Positions 8,737 through 21,096 of a DNA stretch of 64,000 nt are shown piece after piece. Source of the DNA: Gracilibacillus suaedae. Lineage in GTDB: Bacteria; Bacillota; Bacilli; Bacillales; Amphibacillaceae. The notes beneath the pieces were generated by a model, which was given only the letters and a program-made list of their open reading frames with translations, was not told the DNA's origin and ran no database searches. Position 1 is the stretch's first letter, and each line of letters opens with the position of its first letter. The position numbers and the translations under genes were made by a program. The stretch covers positions 62,001 through 126,000 of the forward strand of contig NZ_JAGFVL010000040.1 of assembly GCF_017599345.1 (NCBI RefSeq). Direction: 5' to 3'.

Positions 8737-8770
8737 AAAGGCTTGCTTTTGGTTGAAAGCAAGCCTTTTA
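8737..8770 (+). terminator. Intrinsic terminator after the small peptide gene
   Basis: A 13- to 14-bp stem (AAAAGGCTTGCTTT with AAAGCAAGCCTTTT) with a short loop, ending in T-rich DNA. It probably ends both the peptide transcript and read-through from murQ. Confidence 0.85.
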
Positions 8771-8780
8771 ATTTGTAAGT

Positions 8781-9105
8781 TAAGAAAGCATAAAATCAGC
8801 GCAATGACTGCGTTAAGCGAAGTAGTTATGTTGAAATGTTTATGTCTATTTGCAACAATTCTTGTCATAAGTAATAGGTTGACTTTTTTACAATGGACAA
8901 AGTGACAATCGTTATCCGTGAGTATAAAAGCAACTGTGTTACTTCCTGCTAGTGTTGTAGAGCAGATCTTAACGAAGGGCGCCCATTTCCACTCCTGTGG
9001 GAATTGTTTTACCTGAAGATCCACTTTTTCGAACGGGTTTTGCTCGAAAAAGTTAGCTGAAGGCCAAACCTCACGGAAAGCAGCCGGAGTGGTGGTCAAG
9101 CAGTT
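8781..9105. repeat. Dispersed repeat family R1, copy A
   Basis: This fills most of the 456-bp gap 8771-9226. Bases 8781-8855 are the reverse complement of 23690-23765 with few differences. Bases 8990-9100, read on the minus strand, match 34120-34245: CTTTTTCGAGC-loop-GTTCGAAAAAG inside a larger stem starting CCCACAGGAGTGG. The rest of the gap shows nothing codable. A 144-codon open frame on the minus strand is translation of the repeat, since the other copies carry different frames. Confidence 0.7.
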
Positions 9106-9226
9106 GATATTATTCCATAATAGTCACTAGAGGAAGCGTAAATCTTGAGCATTTAGTGATAAAGGACTAAGCGAATTTTTCTCAGTTTTTCTTAAGTGTA
9201 TGAACCGGATAAAAACGTAAAAACAT

Positions 9227-13203
<3,977 letters not shown>

Positions 13204-13260
13204 ATTATTTCATCCTTTCATTTTTTATTTTTCCTTACATCTATCCTCCTTTTCTAAAAC

Positions 13261-13297
13261 AAACAACCCCGGCTTTGTATAAAAGCCGGGGTTGTTT
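13261..13297. terminator. Strong hairpin in the CGTase leader (attenuator-like)
   Basis: A perfect 16-bp stem (arms 13261-13276 and 13282-13297, GC core ACCCCGGC) with a five-base loop. On the minus strand it is followed by TTTGTTTT, so it looks like an intrinsic terminator lying between the cgt promoter (13361-13390) and the cgt start (13203). No other minus-strand gene is there for it to end. It could instead bound the divergent promoter region. Confidence 0.65.
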
Positions 13298-13360
13298 GTA
13301 ATAAATACAAAAGCAGTGCCCTCAATTTGTTTATTGGTATTTTTCATAGTTGTTAGCATT

Positions 13361-13390
13361 ATTATTACAATAAATTGAATAGTATGTCAA
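13361..13390 (-). promoter_or_regulatory. cgt: Promoter of the CGTase gene
   Basis: On the minus strand a perfect TTGACA (13390-13385), an 18-bp spacer and AATAAT (13366-13361). The predicted transcript would have a leader of about 150 bases containing the 16-bp hairpin. The 340-bp gap 13204-13543 holds this promoter, the hairpin, the divergent mdx promoter and its operator. Confidence 0.6.
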
Positions 13391-13460
13391 TACATTTTTT
13401 ATTATGGAAAAATACATATAATGTAGGAAAAATTATTAGTTAATTTTTTCGAGAAAACGC

Positions 13461-13489
13461 TTGCTTAAATAATTGATCCTATGTATAAT
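13461..13489 (+). promoter_or_regulatory. Promoter of the maltodextrin/cyclodextrin importer operon
   Basis: TTGCTT (13461-13466), a 17-bp spacer and a perfect TATAAT (13484-13489). A cre-like AGAAAACGCTTGCT (13452-13465) overlaps the -35 box, and the palindromic operator 13502-13517 sits just past the predicted start of transcription, giving places for both CcpA and the LacI-type repressor. Confidence 0.72.
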
Positions 13490-13501
13490 TAGACTCAATA
13501 A

Positions 13502-13517
13502 GCGCAATCGATTGCGC
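13502..13517. promoter_or_regulatory. Perfect 16-bp palindromic operator (LacI/MalR type)
   Basis: GCGCAATCGATTGCGC is a perfect palindrome with the central CG and symmetry typical of LacI-family sites. It lies a few bases downstream of the TATAAT at 13484-13489 and 27 bp before the binding-protein start. The LacI-family gene at 17323 is the likely partner. Confidence 0.8.
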
Positions 13518-13543
13518 AAATTGTTAAAAAGGGGAGAAATTAT

Positions 13544-14854
13544 ATGAGAAACACAAAATTATTTTTAGCTTTAATTACACTGTTATTTGCAATCGTTATC
13601 ATTACAGCATGTGCTCCAGACAGAGAGGAAGAAACAAATACAGATAATAATGATGGAAGTACATCAGAAGAGACTTCGGAAGAATCAAATGATTCTGCTC
13701 AAACAGATCAACCTGATGAACTAACAGTATGGGCAAATGATGAAGAAGAACAATTAGAAGCTATTGAAAAAATAGCAGCAGATTATGAAGAGCAAAATGG
13801 CATTACAGTTAATGTAGTACCTAAATCAATGCTAGAACAATTAGATGAATTATCATTGGCTGGACCTGAAGGACGTGGACCGGATTTATTCTTTCAACCA
13901 CATGATCGAATCGGTGATATCGTTGCACAAGGATTAGCGCAACCACTTGATATTTCCACTGAACAGTTAGCTGACTACAGTGATGCTTCTCAAGCATCTG
14001 TACAGTACGAATTTGAAGAATCCACCAATATGTATGGCGTTCCTGCTGTGATTGAAACATACGGCATTTTTTATAACAAAGACATAATTGATGAGCCTCA
14101 AACAATTGATGACTTACTTACTGCATTAGAGGAACACACAGATGCCTCTCAAGATAAATTCGGATTTTTAATGAAACCGAACGACTTATATTTCTCTTAT
14201 CCATTCTTTAAGAGTTCTGGTGGATACATTTTTGGCGGTGACATCGGTGAATATGATACAAGTGATATCGGACTAGCAAATGAAGGTTCAATCGAAGGTG
14301 GTGAACTCTATCAGTCATTCTTCGGCGATGGAAAAATACCTCCTTCTACCACAACTGATGTTATAGATGGGTTATTTACGGAAGGGAAAGTTGGGGCGGT
14401 TATTAATGGTCCATGGAGTATACCTAGTTATCAGGAATCATTAGGTGATAGTCTTGGATTTGTGCCATTCCCTGACATCAATGGTCAAGGAGCTCAATCA
14501 CTTGTTGGTGTAAAAGCTTGGATGGTATCTTACTATTCTGACAATACTGAATGGGCAACAGATCTTGCATTATTCATGACAAATGAAGAAAATCAAAAAC
14601 ATTACTTTGAAGTTGCGGGGGAACTGCCAACTAATACAAACGCACTTGAATCTATTGATGATCCAATTTTTAGTTCATTTAGCCAACAAATTGAAAACGG
14701 CGTGCCGATGCCTAGTACTCCGCAAATGTCTCAGGTTTGGGAACCAATGAATAATGCATTACAGTTCTTAGCTGAAGGGGAAGATCCTTCTTCCGTACTT
14801 CCAGAAGCGGTAGAACAAATTAAAACAAATATTGATGCTAGTGGTGCTCAATAA
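13544..14854 (+). CDS. mdxE: Maltodextrin/cyclodextrin-binding lipoprotein (MdxE-like)
   Basis: A 436-residue solute-binding protein with a lipoprotein signal peptide: hydrophobic 5-20, lipobox ITAC with Cys23. An acidic Ser/Thr-rich linker (about 26-58) is followed by the binding domain, which begins ELTVWANDEEEQ as in maltose/cyclodextrin-binding proteins of Bacillus. GGGGAG lies before the ATG. First gene of a binding protein-MalF-MalG operon behind a LacI-type operator and divergent from the CGTase gene, so linear or cyclic maltodextrins are the expected ligand. No ATPase is present; an MsmX-type ATPase is presumably shared. The gene symbol is assigned by synteny and similarity, not by ligand data. 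Confidence 0.9.
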   Translation: MRNTKLFLALITLLFAIVIITACAPDREEETNTDNNDGSTSEETSEESNDSAQTDQPDELTVWANDEEEQLEAIEKIAADYEEQNGITVNVVPKSMLEQLDELSLAGPEGRGPDLFFQPHDRIGDIVAQGLAQPLDISTEQLADYSDASQASVQYEFEESTNMYGVPAVIETYGIFYNKDIIDEPQTIDDLLTALEEHTDASQDKFGFLMKPNDLYFSYPFFKSSGGYIFGGDIGEYDTSDIGLANEGSIEGGELYQSFFGDGKIPPSTTTDVIDGLFTEGKVGAVINGPWSIPSYQESLGDSLGFVPFPDINGQGAQSLVGVKAWMVSYYSDNTEWATDLALFMTNEENQKHYFEVAGELPTNTNALESIDDPIFSSFSQQIENGVPMPSTPQMSQVWEPMNNALQFLAEGEDPSSVLPEAVEQIKTNIDASGAQ

Positions 14855-14861
14855 AATGAGA

Positions 14862-15006
14862 CTGCCATCAGCGGGGAATTTTTACCCCTACTGATGAATA
14901 GCGAAACTATCAGGGTTTAGCTTCCGTTATCTCTCACTTAGAGCTTTCTTACATTGCTAAAAGCTTAAAGTGGAAGGCTTATGGAAGGTTAGTATCGCGA
15001 CAAAAC
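14862..15006 (+). repeat. Structured repeat family R2, most complete copy, inside the mdx operon
   Basis: It lies between the binding-protein stop and the permease gene. A first stem pairs CATCAG-GGGG with CCCC-CTGATG (14866-14896). A second pairs CACTTAGAGCTTT with AAAGCTTAAAGTG (about 14936-14972). Then comes the conserved box GAAGGCTTATGGAAGGTTAG and GACAAAAC. Related copies are at 4659, 47640 and, on the minus strand, 52828. Because the operon transcript runs through it, it will be present as RNA and may affect the ratio of binding protein to permease. Confidence 0.65.
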
Positions 15007-15071
15007 ATTCACCGGGAAGAAAATTATTTCTTCCCTCTCATTTTTTCTGTCCTATTGGGGAGGTAATCAAA

Positions 15072-16370
15072 TTGAATCACAATACCAATAACAACTTTAA
15101 AAAACACAATCCTAACATTGCTACTGTATTATCTATAATTTTTGCAGGGTTAGGTCAACTTTATAATCGTAGATTTTTAAAAGGGACTATTTTTATTCTA
15201 TTAGAGCTCGCTTTTTTAATAACGTTATTCGATACCATTAATTTTGGATTATGGGGATTACGTACGTTAGGTACTATTCCTGGTACAGATCACTCTATTC
15301 GATTATTGGTCTTTGGCGTCTTAGCATTAATTGCCACAATTATTTTGATCGTGCTATACGTAGGGAATGTGATGGATGCACGTAACCAGGCCAAAAAAAT
15401 AAAAGATGGATGGAAGCCAAAAGGGCTTAAAGATACCATTATCGATTTTTATGATACTGCTTTTCCATATTTAATGACTGTTCCTGGGTTATTACTAATG
15501 ATTTTTGTCGTCATATTCCCACTTATCTTTTCAGTCTTACTGGCATTTACTAATTATAATTTATACAACTCACCACCAAGGAACCTTGTCGATTGGGTTG
15601 GGTTTGAAAACTTTAAAGAACTTATTACTGTACCAATCTGGCAGGATACTTTCATTAGTGTTTTAGCTTGGACCATTGTATGGACGGTGGTTGCAACAAC
15701 ACTGCAAATAGCTATAGGTTTATTCTTAGCATTGATCGTTAATGATCCAAGAATTCGATTCAAGAAATTAATTCGTACCATTTTAATTTTACCTTGGGCA
15801 GTTCCAGCATTTGTTACAATTTTAATTTTCTCAGCTATGTTTAATGATGACTTTGGTGCGATAAACCGTGATATTATTATTCCTCTCCTCGGTGGAGAAG
15901 GGATTCCGTGGTTGAGTGAGCCATTCTACGCGCGGACAGCAATTATATTAATTCAAACATGGTTAGGATTCCCATTTATATTCGCATTGTTTACAGGTGT
16001 TTTACAAAGTATCTCAAAAGACTGGTATGAAGCAGCAGACGTAGATGGCGGATCCCGTTTTCAAAAATTTCGATTTATTACTTTTCCACATGTAATGTTT
16101 GCCACTGCACCATTACTAATCATGCAGTATGCGCAAAATTTTAATAACTTTAACATTATTTACTTGTTTAATGAAGGTGGACCTCCGGTAAGAAATCAGA
16201 ATGCTGGTGGTACCGACATATTAATTTCGTGGGTATACAAACTAACCTTTGAAACGAACAACTATGCAATGGCGGCAGTTATCTCTTTAATCATGGGACT
16301 TATCATTTCTGGTTTTGCCTTTTATCAATTTAGGCAAACGAAATCATTCAAGGAAGAAGGTGAATTGTAA
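15072..16370 (+). CDS. mdxF: Maltodextrin ABC permease, MdxF type
   Basis: A 432-residue permease. It carries the N-terminal extension typical of MdxF: a TM2-like helical hairpin (about 12-90, with GLGQLYNRRFLKG) before the MalF core (about 135-425). The EAA loop is EAADVDGGSRFQKFRF near 317-332. The start is TTG at 15072, eleven bases after GGGGAGG. An in-frame ATG at 14970 lies inside the R2 repeat and would add 34 unlikely residues. It overlaps the next permease by one base, so their synthesis is coupled. It forms the channel with MdxG for import of maltodextrins or cyclodextrins. Confidence 0.9.
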   Translation: MNHNTNNNFKKHNPNIATVLSIIFAGLGQLYNRRFLKGTIFILLELAFLITLFDTINFGLWGLRTLGTIPGTDHSIRLLVFGVLALIATIILIVLYVGNVMDARNQAKKIKDGWKPKGLKDTIIDFYDTAFPYLMTVPGLLLMIFVVIFPLIFSVLLAFTNYNLYNSPPRNLVDWVGFENFKELITVPIWQDTFISVLAWTIVWTVVATTLQIAIGLFLALIVNDPRIRFKKLIRTILILPWAVPAFVTILIFSAMFNDDFGAINRDIIIPLLGGEGIPWLSEPFYARTAIILIQTWLGFPFIFALFTGVLQSISKDWYEAADVDGGSRFQKFRFITFPHVMFATAPLLIMQYAQNFNNFNIIYLFNEGGPPVRNQNAGGTDILISWVYKLTFETNNYAMAAVISLIMGLIISGFAFYQFRQTKSFKEEGEL

Positions 16371-17209
16371 TGAATCAAAAGCAAAAATCAAAAATTGAAG
16401 TAACGCTTATGTATCTTGTTATTCTTATCACTTCCATTATTATCTTTTATCCATTAGTGTGGACAGTGGGAATGTCTCTCAATCAGGGTACTAGCTTATA
16501 TTCATCTTCACTTATTCCAGAAAATTTTTCATTGGAACATTATAAATGGCTTTTTAGTGAGGAAAGTGATTATTTATTATGGTATAAAAATTCATTAATT
16601 GTATCCATCTCAGTAGCTGCAGGCAGTGTGATCATCACCTCTTTGGTAGCATATGCTTTTTCACGTTACCAATTTGCTGGTAAAAAGAATGCATTATATA
16701 TCTTCCTGTTACTACAAATGTTTCCTGTCATGATGGCAATGGTAGCATTATATATTTTTCTTAATATGATCGGAATGCTTGATACATTATCTGGATTGAT
16801 ATTGGTTTACCTTGGAGGACAAATACCATTTAATGCGTGGTTAGTTAAAGGATATTTTGATACTATACCACGTGAGCTTGACGAAGCTGCCAGAATTGAT
16901 GGGGCTGGACATTTAAGGGTATTTTGGAGTGTTATGCTCCCATTAGCAAAACCTATTCTAGCAGTTGTTGCATTATTTAATTTTATGATGCCACTTTTTG
17001 ATTTCCTATTACCATCAATCATACTATCAAGTCAAGATAATTATACACTAGCAGTTGGATTATTTAATTTTATTAATGATCGCTTTGCTAATAACTTCAC
17101 TAGATTTGCTGCAGGTTCTATTTTAATAGCAGTCCCGGTTGCAACAGTCTATCTCTTCTTGCAACGCTATTTGATTTCTGGACTAACAGCCGGAGGAACA
17201 AAAGGTTAG
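16370..17209 (+). CDS. mdxG: Maltodextrin ABC permease, MdxG type
   Basis: A 279-residue MalG-family permease with six membrane helices. The EAA loop is ELDEAARIDGAGHLRVFW near 168-185, and the C-terminus SGLTAGGTKG is characteristic of MalG/MdxG. Its ATG overlaps the stop of the MdxF gene (TAATG). It is the last structural gene of the importer operon; the regulator follows 113 bp later behind its own promoter. Confidence 0.92.
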   Translation: MNQKQKSKIEVTLMYLVILITSIIIFYPLVWTVGMSLNQGTSLYSSSLIPENFSLEHYKWLFSEESDYLLWYKNSLIVSISVAAGSVIITSLVAYAFSRYQFAGKKNALYIFLLLQMFPVMMAMVALYIFLNMIGMLDTLSGLILVYLGGQIPFNAWLVKGYFDTIPRELDEAARIDGAGHLRVFWSVMLPLAKPILAVVALFNFMMPLFDFLLPSIILSSQDNYTLAVGLFNFINDRFANNFTRFAAGSILIAVPVATVYLFLQRYLISGLTAGGTKG

Positions 17210-17245
17210 TAACATTATATCTTTCGTTTTTTTAATGATATATCT

Positions 17246-17273
17246 TTGATATTAATACCTTATAACATATAAT
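17246..17273 (+). promoter_or_regulatory. Promoter of the LacI-family regulator gene
   Basis: TTGATA (17246-17251), a 16-bp spacer and TATAAT (17268-17273), 50 bp upstream of the regulator start. It would allow regulator synthesis without induction of the importer. Confidence 0.55.
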
Positions 17274-17322
17274 AGAAATATCAGACAATCATGCATTTTT
17301 AGAAAGCTAAAGGGTGAAAATT

Positions 17323-18360
17323 ATGGCAGTTACAATAAAAGACGTAGCAAAAAAAGCAGGAGTAGCACCCTCAACGGTTTCCAGAGTTATAGCTGACAAC
17401 CCTAGAATCAGTTTAGATACCAAAAAGCGTGTTCGAAAGGCGATGAAAGAGCTTGGTTACCATCCAAACATAAACGCCCGTAATCTCGCGGTACGATCTT
17501 CACAAGCAATTGGTGTCATCATGCCATCATCTGCTGATAAAGCACTGCAAAATCCATTTTTCCCTGAAGTTTTACGAGGAATTGGCTCTTTTGCCCATGA
17601 AGCAGAATATTCTTTATACGTATCAACGGGTGGTAATGATCAAGACGTATATGAAGAAGTACAACGAATGGTAAATGGTAACCGGGTTGATGGTATTATC
17701 TTACTTTATTCACGAATTGCTGATCCTGTACAACAATTTTTAACGGAGAAGAATTTTCCCTTTGTTATTGTAGGGAAACCTTCTGAACAAGAAAGTGAAA
17801 TTACGTATGTCGATAATAATAACTTTAAAGCGAGCAAAGACTTAACCAATCACCTGATAGACATTGGACATCAGCATATTGCTTTTATCGGTGGTTCCAC
17901 TGAATTAACAGTGACTGTTGACCGTCTAAATGGTTATAAGTCTGCCATAGAAGAAGCAGGCTTGCCATTACCAAATGAATATACGGTACATGCAGAATTT
18001 CTGAAGTCCGGTGGTCGTGATGCGGTCGAGCAACTATTTGCGTTGGATGAACCGCCAACAGGGTTGGTAGTAGCCGATGACTTGATGTCTTTAGGGGTTA
18101 TTAATACATTAGAAGAAATCGGTCTAAGCTGTCCTGAAGATGTTTCCTTAACATCATTTAATAACCTTTATTTATCGGAAATTACCACACCACCTTTAAC
18201 AACTGTTGATATTCAAATCTATCAGTTAGGTGTACAATCCGCAAGGTGCTTAATTGAAAAAGCAAAAAACAAGGATGAGCCAGCTAAACGTATCATTGTT
18301 CCTTATGATATTAAATTTAGACAATCGACAAAATCGATGACACCTGAAACTTTACGATAG
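17323..18360 (+). CDS. malR: LacI-family regulator of the maltodextrin/cyclodextrin locus (MalR-like)
   Basis: A 345-residue LacI-family protein. The helix-turn-helix is at about 3-26 (TIKDVAKKAGVAPSTVSRVI) with the hinge helix near 45-60 (NARNLA), followed by a periplasmic-binding-protein-like sensor domain. The ATG at 17323 follows AAAGGGTG at good spacing. A GTG nine bases earlier is inside that ribosome site and is rejected. It is downstream of mdxEFG and most likely binds GCGCAATCGATTGCGC at 13502, with maltose or maltodextrin as inducer. The regulated genes are inferred from position. Confidence 0.88.
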   Translation: MAVTIKDVAKKAGVAPSTVSRVIADNPRISLDTKKRVRKAMKELGYHPNINARNLAVRSSQAIGVIMPSSADKALQNPFFPEVLRGIGSFAHEAEYSLYVSTGGNDQDVYEEVQRMVNGNRVDGIILLYSRIADPVQQFLTEKNFPFVIVGKPSEQESEITYVDNNNFKASKDLTNHLIDIGHQHIAFIGGSTELTVTVDRLNGYKSAIEEAGLPLPNEYTVHAEFLKSGGRDAVEQLFALDEPPTGLVVADDLMSLGVINTLEEIGLSCPEDVSLTSFNNLYLSEITTPPLTTVDIQIYQLGVQSARCLIEKAKNKDEPAKRIIVPYDIKFRQSTKSMTPETLR

Positions 18361-18363
18361 TTG

Positions 18364-18399
18364 AAAAGGTATACCTGTGTTAGTAGGTATACCTTTTTT
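18364..18399. terminator. Bidirectional intrinsic terminator between malR and yhfI
   Basis: AAAAGGTATACCT and AGGTATACCTTTTTT form a symmetric stem with A and T runs on both sides. It ends both convergent genes; the stop codon of the minus-strand hydrolase gene overlaps its edge. Confidence 0.85.
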
Positions 18400-19123
18400 A
18401 TATAGTAATCGATCGACCGACTACTGCTATTGTTGCTTGATTGCTATATGTTTGTTCCGCCTCTTTCAATATATTTTGGACATTGCCGAAATGAGGTAAA
18501 TGAGTTAGTATCAGTTGTTTAGCGGCTGCTTTTTCTGCCAAGGCCCCCGCTTGTCGACCACTCACATGGCCTGGAATTTTCCCTTCATATTCCTGATAGA
18601 GATTAGCCTCCGAAACCAACAATTCAGCATGTTGACAAAACGGGATCAACGACTTTTCCCAGCCAGTATCCGCTGTAAAGACGACCTTTTTCCCTTTTGC
18701 CTCTAATCTTATTGCTAAACAGTATACAGGATGATTCGTCTCTGTTGTCTCTATTGTAAAAGGACCTATTTGTGACGATTTGATTATATTATATGCTTCA
18801 ATATGTTCTTTATAAGATAGAGAGTGGTACTGTTCATCCCGATCATGCGCATATATAGCTAATGTTTTAGGTTGATCTGCTAATTGGTTTTGGATTAATT
18901 TTGCGTAATGAAGCGCTCCGACATCCGCAATATGATCATGGTGGTAATGGGTGATAATCACCGCATCTAATTGCTGAATAGATATGTAATTTTGTAACGA
19001 CGCAAGTACACCACTACCACAATCTAATAACAGATGAAACCCGTCTTCCTCGATTAAAAAAGAAGATGTAGCACTATTTGCCTTCGGGTAGCCTCCCCAA
19101 ATACCTAGAGGGATTATTTTCAT
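18398..19123 (-). CDS. yhfI: Metallo-beta-lactamase-fold hydrolase, YhfI-like
   Basis: A 241-residue metallo-hydrolase. HYHHDHIAD near 61-69 supplies the HxHxDH metal site; ADTGW near 151-155 and the C-terminal LILTHLPHFG give further ligands. The closest family I recognise is B. subtilis YhfI, related to ribonuclease Z/phosphodiesterase-type MBL proteins; the substrate is unknown. The start at 19123 follows AAAAGGAGTTGAGCTC. The frame is open for another 95 codons upstream, but that part is translation of a 51-bp tandem repeat and is not believed to belong to the protein. Confidence 0.88.
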   Translation of the reverse strand: MKIIPLGIWGGYPKANSATSSFLIEEDGFHLLLDCGSGVLASLQNYISIQQLDAVIITHYHHDHIADVGALHYAKLIQNQLADQPKTLAIYAHDRDEQYHSLSYKEHIEAYNIIKSSQIGPFTIETTETNHPVYCLAIRLEAKGKKVVFTADTGWEKSLIPFCQHAELLVSEANLYQEYEGKIPGHVSGRQAGALAEKAAAKQLILTHLPHFGNVQNILKEAEQTYSNQATIAVVGRSITI

Positions 19124-19210
19124 GAGCTCAACTCCTTTTATAGAAATCAATTGGCTTCTGTTTCGTTTCAGTGTTAAACCACATCTTAGGGTCAGCTTTT
19201 GCTTGCTTAT

Positions 19211-19425
19211 GTCTTCTAGATTCTGCTTCTCGAAGACACTTTTGCTCATTTTAGCTTTCTTTTGTCCTCGAGAGCGCTTCTCGAAGACACTTTTCTTCAT
19301 TTTAGCTTTCTTTTGTCCTCGAGAGTGCTTCTCGAAGACACTTTTCTTCATTTTAGCTTTCTTTTGTCCTCGAGAGTGCTTCTCGAAGACACTTATGCTC
19401 GACTTCACACTTTTTTATCCACGAG
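19211..19425. repeat. 51-bp tandem repeat upstream of yhfI
   Basis: Four head-to-tail units begin near 19211, 19264, 19315 and 19366. The middle ones are spaced exactly 51 bp and nearly identical; the outer ones are diverged. Each unit has a small inverted pair CGAGA...TCTCG. Read on the minus strand each unit would encode SVFEKHSRGQKKAKMKK, which keeps the frame open into yhfI because 51 is divisible by three. Unit junctions have no unique spacers, so this is not CRISPR. It occupies most of the 380-bp gap 19124-19503. Confidence 0.85.
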
Positions 19426-19448
19426 ATTGCTAAATTAGTTCGCATGTA

Positions 19449-19481
19449 AAAAAGCCACTAAAATATCCTAGTGGCTTTACT
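19449..19481 (-). terminator. Intrinsic terminator after melA
   Basis: On the minus strand AAAGCCACTA and TAGTGGCTTTTTT form a ten-base stem with a T run, 23 bp past the melA stop. Confidence 0.85.
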
Positions 19482-19503
19482 ATACTAATTTTCTTCACTT
19501 TTA

Positions 19504-20991
19504 TCAAAAATTCCCTTTGTCTGCTTCTCCGGCATTTTTCACAGCTGCTTCTCTGTCTTTGGCCATTTCTGCCACTGATTTCACTTTTACTCGTGTCGCT
19601 CCCTGATAATCTTTCGTTGGAATTTGTTCTTCTTCTGCTAATCTTTTTTCGGCCTGAGCTATCGCTTCTTTATACTGTGGTAACCATTTTTTTTCGGCAA
19701 CTAACATTTCGTCTGTCATTTGCCAAATTTCTTCCGGGTTACAAACTGCACCGACTAGCGGGTCCATCATCATCGCTTGACGCAACAAATAATCATCTCC
19801 ATGAACAGCTGCTTCCACTGCCAAGCGTTGAACGGAAATACTGACATTACAAACAGCTGCAGGTCCCAGCGGTAAATCCCCTATATATGGCATATTGATT
19901 CCATTGCGATCAACGTAACCCGGTGCTTCAATGATCGCATCATCTGGTAAATTCGAAATAATTCCATTGTTTACCCGGTTAAAATGACCTCGGTATACAC
20001 GACCGGTTTCCAATCCTTCTAAAATATAGGAACCATGTTCTTCACCGCGATTTTCCTCTTTGTATTCAAAGGCCGGTTCCTTTAACCAATTTGGAAAATC
20101 TGTCTCAAACCAATTACGTCCTTCCGTACAAACGCGTAAATATCCGCCTGTTTCCCCGTTTATCCAACTGCTCAAATCAATCCACTCGTTAATTTCTTCT
20201 GGACGTTTGCGGTACCACGGTACATATTCACTCAAATGACCGTTAGACTCTGTACTAAAATAACCGAAGCGACGAAGCATATCTATCCGTACTTTCTCGG
20301 TATCCTTATACTCCGGGTGACTTTCAAATCCTTCTAATAAATCGCCAGTCCGGTCGACTCCATTTGTTTTTACTTCCATATACCATGTCTGATGGTTGAT
20401 CCCTGCGCAAATGATATCAACCTCTTCTTTTTTCCTTCCTAATACTTCAGCTATTTGTTTATGCCCATTTTGTACACCGTGGCAAAGACCAATGGTATTG
20501 ACTCCTCCATACTTGTTGCAAGCCCATGTTAACATTGCCATTGGATTTGCATAGTTTAACAGCAGTACACCTGGATCCGCTACTTCACTAATATCTTTAC
20601 AAATTTCTAACATTTCGGCAATACCACGCTGTCCATACATAATTCCGCCTGCACTTAGTGTATCTCCGACGCACTGGTCAACACCGTATTTTAAGGGGAT
20701 CTCCACATCATGTTTAAATGCTTCTAATCCACCAATTCTGACCACATTAAAAATATATTTTGCATCTGTTAAAGCAGTTCTTCTGTCTGTAGTTGCTTCA
20801 ATCGTAATAGCTAGTCCATTTTCATCGATATCCCGTTGACACAGCTGTGTTACCATATCTAAGTTTTTCTGATTGATATCGGTAAAAGCTACGTCTATTG
20901 TTTGAAACTCTGGTACCGACATAATGTCACGAAGTAAGCCTCGGGTAAATCCAATACTACCTGCACCGATAAAAGCAATTTTAAATGACAT
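19504..20991 (-). CDS. melA: Alpha-galactosidase of glycoside hydrolase family 4
   Basis: A 495-residue GH4 enzyme, a family that uses NAD+ and a divalent metal (usually Mn2+). The N-terminal Rossmann loop is FIGAGSIGF (7-15). The family segments are NYANPM near 146-151, the metal-ligand Cys170-His171 in LCHGVQ, and AGINHQTWY with His200. Alpha-galactosidases and alpha-galacturonidases of this family are similar. The pectin-related genes elsewhere in the window make galacturonidase worth considering, so substrate specificity is the uncertain part. An AraC-type regulator gene precedes it by 105 bp. Upstream, GTGTAAGCGATTTAA (near 21038) is a weak cre candidate. Confidence 0.82.
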   Translation of the reverse strand: MSFKIAFIGAGSIGFTRGLLRDIMSVPEFQTIDVAFTDINQKNLDMVTQLCQRDIDENGLAITIEATTDRRTALTDAKYIFNVVRIGGLEAFKHDVEIPLKYGVDQCVGDTLSAGGIMYGQRGIAEMLEICKDISEVADPGVLLLNYANPMAMLTWACNKYGGVNTIGLCHGVQNGHKQIAEVLGRKKEEVDIICAGINHQTWYMEVKTNGVDRTGDLLEGFESHPEYKDTEKVRIDMLRRFGYFSTESNGHLSEYVPWYRKRPEEINEWIDLSSWINGETGGYLRVCTEGRNWFETDFPNWLKEPAFEYKEENRGEEHGSYILEGLETGRVYRGHFNRVNNGIISNLPDDAIIEAPGYVDRNGINMPYIGDLPLGPAAVCNVSISVQRLAVEAAVHGDDYLLRQAMMMDPLVGAVCNPEEIWQMTDEMLVAEKKWLPQYKEAIAQAEKRLAEEEQIPTKDYQGATRVKVKSVAEMAKDREAAVKNAGEADKGNF

Positions 20992-21096
20992 GTTTCTACC
21001 TCCTTTTCGTCTTTAAAGGTATCTTAACACGAAAGGAGTGTAAGCGATTTAAATATTATCGTTTCTTGTTTAGTTTATGTGTAAAATTCTAGCTTT

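Noticed and set aside
8665-9099. 144-codon minus-strand open frame
   Set aside because: It is translation of repeat R1 and overlaps the terminator and the small peptide gene; other R1 copies carry different, non-conserved frames.
14970-15071. 34-codon N-terminal extension of the MdxF-type permease
   Set aside because: It lies in repeat R2 and lacks a ribosome site, while the TTG at 15072 has GGGGAGG and gives the normal MdxF N-terminus.
19124-19408. 95-residue repetitive N-terminus on YhfI (SVFEK repeats)
   Set aside because: The 51-bp repeat keeps the frame open by its length; YhfI homologues begin at the ATG with a strong ribosome site at 19123.
19211-19425. CRISPR array
   Set aside because: Units abut directly with no unique spacers and no cas genes are present.
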